Assembly: GCA_040255215.1 (NCBI GenBank)
Contig: JBDZUM010000058.1
Location: forward strand, 1-23,653
Source of the DNA: JAQSWP01 sp040255215
GTDB lineage: Bacteria > Pseudomonadota > Alphaproteobacteria > Reyranellales > JAQSWP01
Direction: 5' to 3'
DNA length: 23,653 nucleotides
Each line of letters begins with the position of its first letter. Positions within the stretch are counted from its first letter, which is position 1. A program made the translations under genes and the position numbers. Positions 1 to 7,180 of this stretch are shown one piece after another. The notes under the pieces are model-generated. The model made no database searches, was not told where the DNA came from, and saw only the letters and a program-made list of their open reading frames with translations.

Positions 1-13
1 CGGTTGACCCTGC

Positions 14-2095
14 ATGTCGACGAAAGCATCCGCCATGGCCAGTTCCTCGCCCAACGCCGCCAACCGCCTCGCCGGCGAGACCAGCCCCTATCTGCTGCAG
101 CATGCCGACAACCCGGTGGCGTGGTGGCCGTGGGGCGAGGCGGCGCTGGCCGAGGCCAAGCGCAGCGAGCGGCCGATCCTGCTGTCGGTGGGCTACGCGG
201 CCTGCCACTGGTGCCACGTCATGGCGCATGAAAGCTTCGAGGACGAGGCGACGGCTGCGGTGATGAACGAGCTGTTCGTCAACATCAAAGTCGATCGCGA
301 GGAGCGGCCCGATATCGACCAGATCTACCAGCAGGCGCTGGCATTGCTGGGCGAGCAGGGCGGCTGGCCGTTGACCATGTTCCTGACCGCCAATGGCGAG
401 CCGTTCTGGGGCGGCACCTATTTTCCCAACGAGCAGCGCTACGGCCGGCCAGCCTTCGTCGAGGTGCTGCGCACGGTGGCGCGGGTCCACAAGGAGGAGC
501 CGGAAAAGGTCGGCAACAACGTATCGGCCCTGAAGGAGGCGCTGGCGAAGATGTCGAACCCGCAGGCCGGCGGCGGCATCGCGGCCGAAACGCTCGACCA
601 GATCGCCGAGCGCCTGCTGCGCGAGATCGACATGGTGCATGGCGGCTTCGGCTCGGCGCCGAAATTCCCCTCGCCCTATATCCACGAATTGCTGTGGCGC
701 GCCTGGCTGCGCGGCGGGCGATCAAACCAGCGTTATCGCGACGCCGTCGAGGTGACGCTCGACCGCATGAGCCAGGGCGGCATCTACGACCATCTCGGCG
801 GCGGCTTCGCGCGCTATTCGACCGACGCTTTCTGGCTGGCGCCGCATTTCGAGAAGATGCTGTACGACAACGCGCAGCTGATCGACTTGTTGACGCTGGC
901 CTGGCAGGAATCGGGCGCGCCGCTCTATCGCCAGCGGGTCGAGGAGACGGTCGACTGGGTCGAGCGCGAGATGATCGCCGGCGGCGGCGATCATGCGCGC
1001 GGCGGTTTCGCCGCCACCTTCGACGCCGATTCGGAAGGCGAAGAGGGGCGCTTCTACGTCTGGAGCGAGGCGGAGATCGACGCGGTGCTGGGCGAGGACG
1101 CCGAGCTGTTCAAGAAGCACTACGACGTCTCCGCCGAGGGCAACTGGGAGCATGCCAACATCCTCAATCGCAACAAGCTGCCCGGATTGCAGGACGCGCC
1201 GACCGAGGCGAAGCTCGCCGCGTCGCGGGCGAAGCTGAAGGCGGTGCGCGACAAGCGCGTCTGGCCGGGCTGGGACGACAAGGTGCTGGCCGACTGGAAC
1301 GGGCTGATGATCGCCGCGCTCGCCAATGCCGGCCGCGCCTTCGGCCGGCCGCACTGGCTGGAACTGGCGCGCGATGCCTTCGCCTTCGTGCAGGAGAACA
1401 TGACCGGCGCCGACGGCAGGCTGCGCCACGCCTGGCGGCAGGGCACGCTCAAGCATCGCGCCACGCTCGACGACTACGCCAACATGATCCGCGCCGCCCT
1501 GGCGCTGCACGAGGCGACCGGCGAGACGGCGTTTCTCAGCCAGGCCGAGGACTGGACCGCGACGGTCGACGCGCATTATCTCGACGCCGACAATGGCGGC
1601 TATTTCTTCACCGCCGACGATGCCGCCGACCTGATCCTGCGCGCCAAGAACGCCAACGACAACGCCGTGCCGTCGGGCAACGGCACCATGCTGGCCAATC
1701 TGGCGCGGCTGTTCCTGCTCACCGGGCAGGATGCCTATCGTCGGCGCGCCGAAACCCAGCGCCAGGCCTTCGCCGGCGAGTTGCAGCGCAACTTCTTTCC
1801 GCTCACCACCCTGCTCAACGCCAGCGATTTTCTCGATCGCGCCGTGCAGGTGGTGATCGCCGGCGAACCGGGCGCGGCCGACACCGAGGCGCTGGCCGAC
1901 GCGGCCTATTCGGTCAGCCAGCCATGCCGGCTGATGCAATACGCCCCGCCGGGACGTTCGCTGCCGTCGCTGCACCCGGCCCAGGGCAAGGGCATGGTCG
2001 ATGGCCGCGCCGCCGCCTATGTCTGCCGCGACCAGACCTGTTCGCTGCCCATCCTGGCGCCGGACGAGCTGCGGGCGGCGCTGCGCGAGGCCTAG
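14..2095 (+). CDS. DUF255/YyaL (SSP411-type) thioredoxin-like domain protein
   Basis: A 693-residue protein, full length for the DUF255/YyaL family. Residues about 20-180 form a thioredoxin-like domain with the redox motif CHWC (Cys64, Cys67) in GYAACHWCHVM, followed by the family signatures VDREERPDID, GGWPLTMFL and FWGGTYFP. The remainder resembles an (alpha/alpha)6 glycosidase-like domain and carries GGFGSAPKFPSP and PHFEKMLYDNAQ. No signal peptide is visible, so it is probably cytoplasmic. The biochemical role of the family is not settled; the CxxC suggests disulfide or redox chemistry. The start is uncertain: ATG at 14 lies only 13 bases from the window edge, and an in-frame ATG at 35 (residue 8) is equally possible, with no clear ribosome binding site for either. 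It ends with TAG, 66 bases before the small membrane protein gene. Confidence 0.93.
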   Translation: MSTKASAMASSSPNAANRLAGETSPYLLQHADNPVAWWPWGEAALAEAKRSERPILLSVGYAACHWCHVMAHESFEDEATAAVMNELFVNIKVDREERPDIDQIYQQALALLGEQGGWPLTMFLTANGEPFWGGTYFPNEQRYGRPAFVEVLRTVARVHKEEPEKVGNNVSALKEALAKMSNPQAGGGIAAETLDQIAERLLREIDMVHGGFGSAPKFPSPYIHELLWRAWLRGGRSNQRYRDAVEVTLDRMSQGGIYDHLGGGFARYSTDAFWLAPHFEKMLYDNAQLIDLLTLAWQESGAPLYRQRVEETVDWVEREMIAGGGDHARGGFAATFDADSEGEEGRFYVWSEAEIDAVLGEDAELFKKHYDVSAEGNWEHANILNRNKLPGLQDAPTEAKLAASRAKLKAVRDKRVWPGWDDKVLADWNGLMIAALANAGRAFGRPHWLELARDAFAFVQENMTGADGRLRHAWRQGTLKHRATLDDYANMIRAALALHEATGETAFLSQAEDWTATVDAHYLDADNGGYFFTADDAADLILRAKNANDNAVPSGNGTMLANLARLFLLTGQDAYRRRAETQRQAFAGELQRNFFPLTTLLNASDFLDRAVQVVIAGEPGAADTEALADAAYSVSQPCRLMQYAPPGRSLPSLHPAQGKGMVDGRAAAYVCRDQTCSLPILAPDELRAALREA

Positions 2096-2161
2096 CGCGG
2101 GAACCGCGGTATCGACCGGCCGTTTTCCTGCCATTGCGACGACAGAAAGCAGGAGCGAGCG

Positions 2162-2332
2162 ATGGCCGAGAACAGCGGCAGGACCGGCAATGGCCTCTAT
2201 TTCATCGTCGGCGGCCTCGTGGTCGCCGTGCTAGTGATCGGATTCGTGGCCTTCGGCGGCAGTTTCGGCGGCTCCGAGCGCAAGCTCGACGTCACCATCG
2301 AAGCCCCCAAGGTGCCCATTCCCAAGAACTGA
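2162..2332 (+). CDS. Small single-pass membrane protein (56 aa), unknown function
   Basis: A short frame of 56 codons starting ATG and ending TGA, preceded by a good Shine-Dalgarno (AGGAGCGAGCG just before the ATG). The protein has a polar N-terminus (MAENSGRTG), one hydrophobic helix at about residues 12-32 (LYFIVGGLVVAVLVIGFVAF), a glycine-rich linker and a short polar tail ending KVPIPKN. This suggests an inner-membrane protein with a small soluble tail. Small membrane proteins with a similar tail (VDVTIEAPK-like) are, as far as I recall, common in Alphaproteobacteria and uncharacterised. It follows the DUF255 gene by 66 bases on the same strand and may be co-transcribed with it. A perfect GC-rich hairpin begins 9 bases after its stop. 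Confidence 0.72.
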   Translation: MAENSGRTGNGLYFIVGGLVVAVLVIGFVAFGGSFGGSERKLDVTIEAPKVPIPKN

Positions 2333-2340
2333 GCCGGCAT

Positions 2341-2365
2341 GCCGGGCCGTACCGTCCGGCCCGGC
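2341..2365 (+). terminator. GC-rich hairpin after the small membrane protein gene
   Basis: Perfect 9-bp inverted repeat: left arm GCCGGGCCG at 2341-2349, 7-base loop, right arm CGGCCCGGC at 2357-2365. It starts 9 bases past the TGA at 2332, which suits a terminator or a 3'-end protecting stem. No T-tract follows, so intrinsic termination is not assured. Confidence 0.45.
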
Positions 2366-2427
2366 GCATGGCACATCGGCGCAAGCGGCGGATGGCCGCC
2401 GCGCCGCCTTTTTGGCAGGCTCGAGCC

Positions 2428-3069
2428 ATGCCGCTGCGCAATCGCGTAACGCCCTTCAATGACATCGTGGCGCTCGCCGCCCGCGGTACGATGATGGGCA
2501 ATCGCGGCCGGCTGCACGACGACAAGCGCCAGCTCGGCCGTCGCACCAGCACGACGCGCAGCTGGGTGACCTGCCTGCTTGAATTCAAGAACCGGCACCG
2601 GCCGGTGATGACGCCGGGGCGCTACACCGAACTCTTCTTTCTCGACGAGGCGACGGCGCTGGCGGCCGGGCATAGGCCCTGCGGCGAATGCCGGCGCGCC
2701 GATTACCGGCGCTTCGTCGACGCCTGGCGGGCCGGCAATGACGGCCGCGATGCGGCGCTGGTCGAAATCGACCGTCGCATGCAGGAGGATCGGCTCGACA
2801 GCGCCAGTCGGCGCCAGCGCCACTATGATTCAGAGATAGCCAACCTGCCGGATGGCTCGATGGTGGCGCTGCCGCTGGAGCCGGGCATCGCGCTGCTGGT
2901 CTGGGGCGAGCGGCTGCTGGAGTGGTCGCCGTCGGGCTACCATTCCTGTCGCCGCCGGCCGGCGCAGCTTCAGGTGCAGGTGCTGACGCCGCGCTGCACG
3001 GTCGCGGCGCTGGCCGCCGGATACAGGCCGATGCTGCACCCGACGGCCGAAGTTTTCCTCAATAGGTGA
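2428..3069 (+). CDS. Hypothetical protein with Ada-like CxxC (GHRPCGEC) motif
   Basis: A 213-residue protein with no function I can name. It opens with MPLRNRVTPFNDIVALAARGTMMGNRGRLHDD-type sequence and a well-conserved-looking block at residues 60-96 that ends in GHRPCGECRRADYRRF (Cys85, Cys88). That block resembles the cysteine pair of the Ada/MGMT metal-binding domain (form GYRPCKRC), so zinc binding is a reasonable guess. Residue 49 is a further cysteine upstream; whether there is a full four-cysteine site is not clear. The C-terminal half (PDGSMVALPLEPGIALLVWGERLLEWSPSGY) looks beta-rich. The ATG at 2428 was chosen because the conserved-looking sequence begins there; in-frame ATGs at 2368 and 2392 would add low-complexity basic residues. 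The stop at 3069 overlaps the convergent hydrolase gene by 11 bases. Confidence 0.75.
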   Translation: MPLRNRVTPFNDIVALAARGTMMGNRGRLHDDKRQLGRRTSTTRSWVTCLLEFKNRHRPVMTPGRYTELFFLDEATALAAGHRPCGECRRADYRRFVDAWRAGNDGRDAALVEIDRRMQEDRLDSASRRQRHYDSEIANLPDGSMVALPLEPGIALLVWGERLLEWSPSGYHSCRRRPAQLQVQVLTPRCTVAALAAGYRPMLHPTAEVFLNR

Positions 3070-4408
3070 ATTCGCCGATCACCAGCCGGTTCTCCGAAGC
3101 CGGCCAGCTGCGCACGGCGAAGGATTCCAGGTTGAAGCGTACCGGCACCGCGCGCGGCGCGCCAGCCGGCAGGACCAGCTTGCCGGTCGAGGCGCCGGGC
3201 ACGCCTTCGTTGATGCCGCCCGGGGTTTTCCCATCGATGGTGAAGAGATCGCGGCCATGGCCGAAATAGCCGCGCGGGCGCGTTATCACGATCACGCTGC
3301 CGGCCGCCTCGTCGCCCTTGGCCATGCGGGCGGGGCGCAGATGCACCACGTTGGAGCCGCGCGGGAAAGGCGAGCGGTAGATGTGGGTGATCGCCTGACC
3401 GGGCGCGGCGATGACGAACTCGTACCAGGCGTCGGACTTGGCCTCGAACGGCCCCCAGGCGCCGTCGGCGCCGGTGGTCTTGCTGTGCGCCGCCGCGCCG
3501 AGCCGCTCGCCGCTCAGCGGATCGACTTCGAACACCTCGACCTTGGCGTTGGCGACGCCGACATTGTCGTAGGCGCCGCCGGTGATGCCGGTGACGTTGC
3601 CGTTCAGGATCGATTCCTTCTCGGGCAGGATCTCCAGCCGCGCCGGGATGCGCCCGGTGATGAAGCGGTAGGTCTCGACGAAGGAGGAGAGCGCGTAGGA
3701 AACCTCGCGATGGTCGAGGCCCGGCAGCACCATGTCGACCGCGCCTTTCAGCGCCGGCGCATCGTAGGAGATGCCGGTTTTCATCTCCGGCTTGCCGAGA
3801 AAGGCGCCGGTCGGCTGCGCGTACTTGTCGAAGCGGTCGGAGCGGATGGTCATGAACTTCACACCATCGACCACCTCGGTCTTGCCTGCGTTCAGTTTCT
3901 TCATGAACTCCGATGCGCCGTTGAACTCGCTGCCGACCAGGAAGGAATCGGACACCACGACGCCGTGATTGACGCCGCCGCCCAGCACGACATGCGAGAC
4001 ATGCGCCTTGCCGCCGCCGTTCTTGACGTAGTTGCGGATCGTGTTGGCGCCGCGCGAGTTGCCGACCAGCGCCACTTTCTGCGCCCCGGTCTGCTTTTTG
4101 ACGTCGGCGACGAAGGCGGCGAGCTGCTTCATCACCTCTTCGGTCGAGGAGCGGCCTTCCTGCGGCGTGGCGTCGACCGAGCGCGCGTTGGGATTCTTCA
4201 GGTCGATGGCATAGAGCTGGTCGCGCCGGTAACCGTTGGATTCGAAGCGCCAGATCTGGGCGACCCACAATGCCGCTGTATCGCCGTTGCCGTGGACGAA
4301 CACGATGGGCGGGTCGCGCGGCGGCGGCGCCTGCTGCGCCATCGCGGGCAGCGACAGCAGCGCCAGAGCGGCCAGCGACAGGAACAGGCGGCGGGTAAGA
4401 GCCAGCAT
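3059..4408 (-). CDS. Secreted alpha/beta hydrolase (lipase-like) with C-terminal beta domain
   Basis: A 449-residue exported hydrolase. Residues 1-24 form a signal peptide (MLALTRRLFL, hydrophobic core, cleavage likely after AMA24), so it acts in the periplasm or outside. The alpha/beta-hydrolase core shows the oxyanion-hole element VFVHGNGD (His39-Gly40) and the nucleophile elbow GNSRG (Ser118). The acid is probably Asp191 or Asp194 (IRSDRFDKY), and the histidine probably His233 (GLDHREVSY). From about residue 268 a second domain begins (GNVTGITGGAYDNVGVANAKVEVFEV), which reads like a carboxypeptidase-regulatory/transthyretin-like sandwich. Lipases such as the Archaeoglobus fulgidus enzyme combine a hydrolase with a C-terminal beta domain. 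Substrate unknown; ester or lipid is an inference. The start has an excellent Shine-Dalgarno (AAGGAGGAAAACC). Convergent 11-base overlap with the upstream plus-strand gene. Confidence 0.88.
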   Translation of the reverse strand: MLALTRRLFLSLAALALLSLPAMAQQAPPPRDPPIVFVHGNGDTAALWVAQIWRFESNGYRRDQLYAIDLKNPNARSVDATPQEGRSSTEEVMKQLAAFVADVKKQTGAQKVALVGNSRGANTIRNYVKNGGGKAHVSHVVLGGGVNHGVVVSDSFLVGSEFNGASEFMKKLNAGKTEVVDGVKFMTIRSDRFDKYAQPTGAFLGKPEMKTGISYDAPALKGAVDMVLPGLDHREVSYALSSFVETYRFITGRIPARLEILPEKESILNGNVTGITGGAYDNVGVANAKVEVFEVDPLSGERLGAAAHSKTTGADGAWGPFEAKSDAWYEFVIAAPGQAITHIYRSPFPRGSNVVHLRPARMAKGDEAAGSVIVITRPRGYFGHGRDLFTIDGKTPGGINEGVPGASTGKLVLPAGAPRAVPVRFNLESFAVRSWPASENRLVIGEFTY

Positions 4409-4426
4409 GGTTTTCCTCCTTGTTTT

Positions 4427-4495
4427 CGTGGCGGAGCGATCGCGATGCGATCCTCGCGAGGCCGATCATCGCGTTTTCGCGCGTTCCCCGCCACG
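4427..4495. promoter_or_regulatory. Palindrome cluster in a divergent intergenic region
   Basis: The 129-base gap between the divergent hydrolase and isomerase genes holds several dyads: GATCGC-GAT-GCGATC at 4438-4452, the perfect palindrome CCTCGCGAGG at 4452-4461, and a wider inverted repeat CGTGGCGG (4427-4434) / CCGCCACG (4488-4495). Such a stack between divergent starts suggests operator sites or a shared promoter region. No convincing -35/-10 pair was found. Confidence 0.35.
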
Positions 4496-4537
4496 CGGTT
4501 CTTGGCGAAGACGTCGGCACCGTCATACCATTGCCGC

Positions 4538-5146
4538 ATGACAGCAAAAGCACCGCTCGAATTCTATTTCGATTTCATCTCGCCCTTCGGCTATCTCGCA
4601 GCCGCGAAGATCGACGAGCTGGCGGCGAAATACGGCCGCGACACGCGCTGGCAGCCGATGATGCTGGGTGTGACGGTGATGAAGGTCATGGGGTTGAAGC
4701 CGCTGCTCGACACCCCGCTCAAGGGCGACTACGTGCGCCGCGACGTGCCGCGGCTGGCGCGTATTTTCGGCGTACCGTTGAAGATGATCGACGAGGTGCC
4801 GAGCCCGCTGGCGGCGGCCCGCGCGTTCTATTGGCTGGACGATCGCGATCCCGCTCTCGCCAAGCGGCTGGCGCAGCGCCTCTATCCGCGCCTGTTCGCC
4901 CGCGGCGAAGACATTTCAAAGCCGGAATCTGTGGCGGAAGAGGCCGAGGCGCTGGGCATTCCCCGGCAGGAGACGCTGGCGGCGCTGCAGGACGAGAAGG
5001 TCAAGCAGCGCCTGCACCAGGCGATGGAGGCGTCGCTGGCCAAGGGCGTGTTCGGCTCGCCCTTCTTCATCATCGACGGCGAGCCGATCTGGGGCTGCGA
5101 CCGGCTGTGGATGGTCGAGAAGATGCTGGCCGAGGGCAGGCTGTAA
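4538..5146 (+). CDS. 2-hydroxychromene-2-carboxylate isomerase family (DsbA/GST-kappa fold)
   Basis: A 202-residue protein of the DsbA-fold family that includes 2-hydroxychromene-2-carboxylate (HCCA) isomerase and kappa-class glutathione transferases. The N-terminal strand and active-site loop EFYFDFISPFGYLAA carries the family serine (Ser15), which in characterised members activates glutathione. The C-terminal signature GVFGSPFFIIDGEPIWGCDRL is the cis-proline/GSH-binding loop and final strand. No CxxC is present, as expected for this branch rather than disulfide oxidoreductases. HCCA isomerase acts in naphthalene and related aromatic degradation, but no such genes adjoin, so the substrate is open. 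The ATG at 4538 fits the family N-terminus; no strong ribosome binding site is visible. It converges on the NADAR-like gene with only 3 bases between stops. Confidence 0.88.
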   Translation: MTAKAPLEFYFDFISPFGYLAAAKIDELAAKYGRDTRWQPMMLGVTVMKVMGLKPLLDTPLKGDYVRRDVPRLARIFGVPLKMIDEVPSPLAAARAFYWLDDRDPALAKRLAQRLYPRLFARGEDISKPESVAEEAEALGIPRQETLAALQDEKVKQRLHQAMEASLAKGVFGSPFFIIDGEPIWGCDRLWMVEKMLAEGRL

Positions 5147-5149
5147 CGG

Positions 5150-5773
5150 TCAGGACTCCGCGGACGCTTCCGGCTCCTTCGCCAGCGCCGCCCTGATCTC
5201 CGTCCAGATCTGCGCCATTACCACGTTGGGAATCGAACGGCTGTCGCGACGCGTGCGATGGATCAGCGGCCGGCCCAGCGTGCCCAGCAGGGCGGCGCGG
5301 GCATCTTCGTTCTGCGCGAACTTGGCCTCGCAGGCGCGTCGCATCAATTGCCAGTGGTCCCAGCTGCCCCACCGAATGCTGACACCGCCATAGTCGAACA
5401 GTTCCGGCGGCGGCGCCGCGCCGGCGCTCTTTGCCTCGCGCCCCACCAGCATCGCGACTCGCGCCCGCTCGTCAGGATCGCTGAAGCGCCAGCACTGCCA
5501 GAACCCTTCGACGCTGCCGTAATGCGCGCCGTCGAGCACGAAGGGCGTGGCGGCGAAGTTGGAAATCAGGTCGATAGGCGGCGCGGCATGGGAGACGGCG
5601 TTGATCGGCGTCTGCCGCACCATCGCCTCTTCGCCGCAATCGTGCAGCACCACGCTCTGGCCGGTGCGCGTCAGCAGGAACATGTGCCGGTCGGTAAGGC
5701 CGGCCAGGGCTGCCTTTCCGGCATCGTCGTCGGCGCCGATCACGATGGCCTTGTCTATCAGCTTCACCCACAT
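5150..5773 (-). CDS. NADAR/YbiA-like family protein
   Basis: A 207-residue protein. Residues about 66-190 match the layout of the NADAR (YbiA/RibX-type) fold: LISNFAATPFVLDG, then YGSVEGFWQCWRF with the central SVE glutamate, GREAKSAG, WGSWDHWQLMRRACEAKFAQN, and a D-containing C-terminal helix region. Known NADAR members are N-glycosidases acting on a riboflavin-pathway intermediate or removing ADP-ribose from guanine bases in nucleic acids. The first 60 residues (IDKAIVIGADDDAGK, FLLTRTGQSVVLHDC) are an extension not obviously part of that fold. The usual terminal D-x-x-WG signature is not intact (HRTRRDSRSIPN), so activity may differ. The start has a strong Shine-Dalgarno (GGAGGTGGCGC). It is divergent from the first patatin gene across 140 bases. 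Confidence 0.66.
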   Translation of the reverse strand: MWVKLIDKAIVIGADDDAGKAALAGLTDRHMFLLTRTGQSVVLHDCGEEAMVRQTPINAVSHAAPPIDLISNFAATPFVLDGAHYGSVEGFWQCWRFSDPDERARVAMLVGREAKSAGAAPPPELFDYGGVSIRWGSWDHWQLMRRACEAKFAQNEDARAALLGTLGRPLIHRTRRDSRSIPNVVMAQIWTEIRAALAKEPEASAES

Positions 5774-5822
5774 GCGCCACCTCCTGCCGAGAGCAAACCA
5801 CGTTTCGCCGGATTGGCAAGCG

Positions 5823-5852
5823 ACGCCTGCGCCAGCGATCGGCGGCAGGCGT
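5823..5852. promoter_or_regulatory. Inverted repeat between divergent NADAR-like and patatin genes
   Basis: Perfect 8-bp arms ACGCCTGC (5823-5830) and GCAGGCGT (5845-5852), with an inner GCC/GGC pair (5831-5833 / 5841-5843) that can extend the stem. It lies mid-way in the 140-base divergent gap, 50 bases from the NADAR-like start and 62 from the patatin start, where an operator would be expected. Chance occurrence in GC-rich DNA is possible. Confidence 0.35.
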
Positions 5853-5913
5853 TTGCGCTTCCCTCCCGCCGCGATCCGCTCTAGCGTCCGGCGAAGGATT
5901 TCGGGGGCAGGCG

Positions 5914-7140
5914 ATGCGGGTTCTTTCGCTCGATGGCGGCGGTTCCTGGGCGCTGCTGCAGGTGCAGGCTCTGATGGACCTGTTTCCGCAGGCCAGGACC
6001 GGCCACGACGTGCTGCGCCAGTTCGACTACGCCGCCGCCAATTCGGGCGGCACCATCGTGCTGGCGGGGCTGATCGAGGACCTGCCGCTGACCACGGTCA
6101 GGGATTTCTTTTTCGAGGAGCGGGCGCGGCGGGAGGTGTTCAGCCTGCTGCCGTGGTGGCAGCGTCTGCTGCCGCGCTATCTCGGCATCGGCCCGCGCTA
6201 CGACGTCAAGGCCAAGCTGGCCGGGCTGGCCGGACGGATGCCGGTGACCGGCCCGCAGCTGATCACCGATCTGGGCCGGCATGTCGGGCGGTCGACCGGG
6301 CGGAGTTTCGACTTCCTGATCGCCACCTTCGATTACGATCGCTGCCGCGCCGTGCTGCAGCGCTCCGATGCCGCCAGCCCAACCGCCAGCGGCGCCGCGC
6401 CGCACGTGCCGACCCTGCTGCAGGCGGTGCACGCGGCGACCAGCGCGCCGGTCAATTACTTCAACAGGCCGGCGGTCTTCGACCTCTACGACGGCAATCT
6501 GCCGGTTCCCGGCCCGCGCCGCCGGCGTTTTTGGGACGGCGCCATCGGCGGCTACAACAATCCGGCGCTGGCGGCGGTGGTGGAGATCCTGGCGAGCCCC
6601 AATCCTCCCGAGGCGGCCGATATCCGCATCCTCAGCATCGGCACCGGCACGGTGAACCTGCCGTTCTCGCGCTACTACCCCGATGCGCCCGCGCTGCTGG
6701 TTCGCGAGGAGCGCAAGGAAGGCCTGCTGCACGACATCAAGACGGTTGCCACCGCCATCATGGACGACCCGCCCGATGCGGCGAGCTTCATCGCCCATGT
6801 CTGGCTCGGCGGCCGCATGCCGAGCGCCGGCCGGAAAATCGTCGACTGCCCGCTGCTGCGCCTCAATCCGCTGGTGCAGCCGCAGCGCACCGCCGACGGC
6901 GGGCTGGCGCTGCCGCCGGGCCTGAATGCCGAACAGTTCGAGCGCCTGAGCACGATGGATGCCGATGCCGTGGCGCAGGCCGACATCGATCTGGTCAACC
7001 GGCTGGGCGAGCTGTGGCTGGCCGATCAGGTTGCCAACCAACCCGTGCGCGCCAACGGGCTGACCTTCGAGGCCGAGATCGGCTTCGACCGCTATTCGCA
7101 GGCGAAGGGGGCCTGGCTGGCCAGCAATCCCTGGCGCTAA
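5914..7140 (+). CDS. Patatin-like acyl hydrolase, first of a tandem pair
   Basis: A 408-residue patatin-like protein. The oxyanion-hole glycine run opens the protein at once (LSLDGGGSWA, residues 5-13). The expected nucleophile strand-elbow is AANSGGT with Ser44, so the usual GxSxG first glycine is replaced by alanine or asparagine. The catalytic dyad aspartate is Asp208 in FWDGAIGGYNNPAL, the DGA/G motif. Patatins release fatty acids from phospholipids or other esters using a Ser-Asp dyad. No signal peptide or membrane helix is seen, so it is probably cytoplasmic. The ribosome site is a modest GGGGGCAGGCG. The next gene, 40 bases downstream, is a close paralogue: 39 of the first 50 residues are identical. 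Substrate unknown; the altered elbow makes even the nucleophile assignment an inference. Confidence 0.87.
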   Translation: MRVLSLDGGGSWALLQVQALMDLFPQARTGHDVLRQFDYAAANSGGTIVLAGLIEDLPLTTVRDFFFEERARREVFSLLPWWQRLLPRYLGIGPRYDVKAKLAGLAGRMPVTGPQLITDLGRHVGRSTGRSFDFLIATFDYDRCRAVLQRSDAASPTASGAAPHVPTLLQAVHAATSAPVNYFNRPAVFDLYDGNLPVPGPRRRRFWDGAIGGYNNPALAAVVEILASPNPPEAADIRILSIGTGTVNLPFSRYYPDAPALLVREERKEGLLHDIKTVATAIMDDPPDAASFIAHVWLGGRMPSAGRKIVDCPLLRLNPLVQPQRTADGGLALPPGLNAEQFERLSTMDADAVAQADIDLVNRLGELWLADQVANQPVRANGLTFEAEIGFDRYSQAKGAWLASNPWR

Positions 7141-7180
7141 CGGCCGGCGACATCGGCATGGACGAGCGAAGGAGGATGAC

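Noticed and set aside
722..2134. A 470-codon minus-strand frame opposite the DUF255 gene
   Set aside because: No domain, Gln/Arg/Gly-rich composition typical of antisense frames, and the plus-strand gene is convincing.
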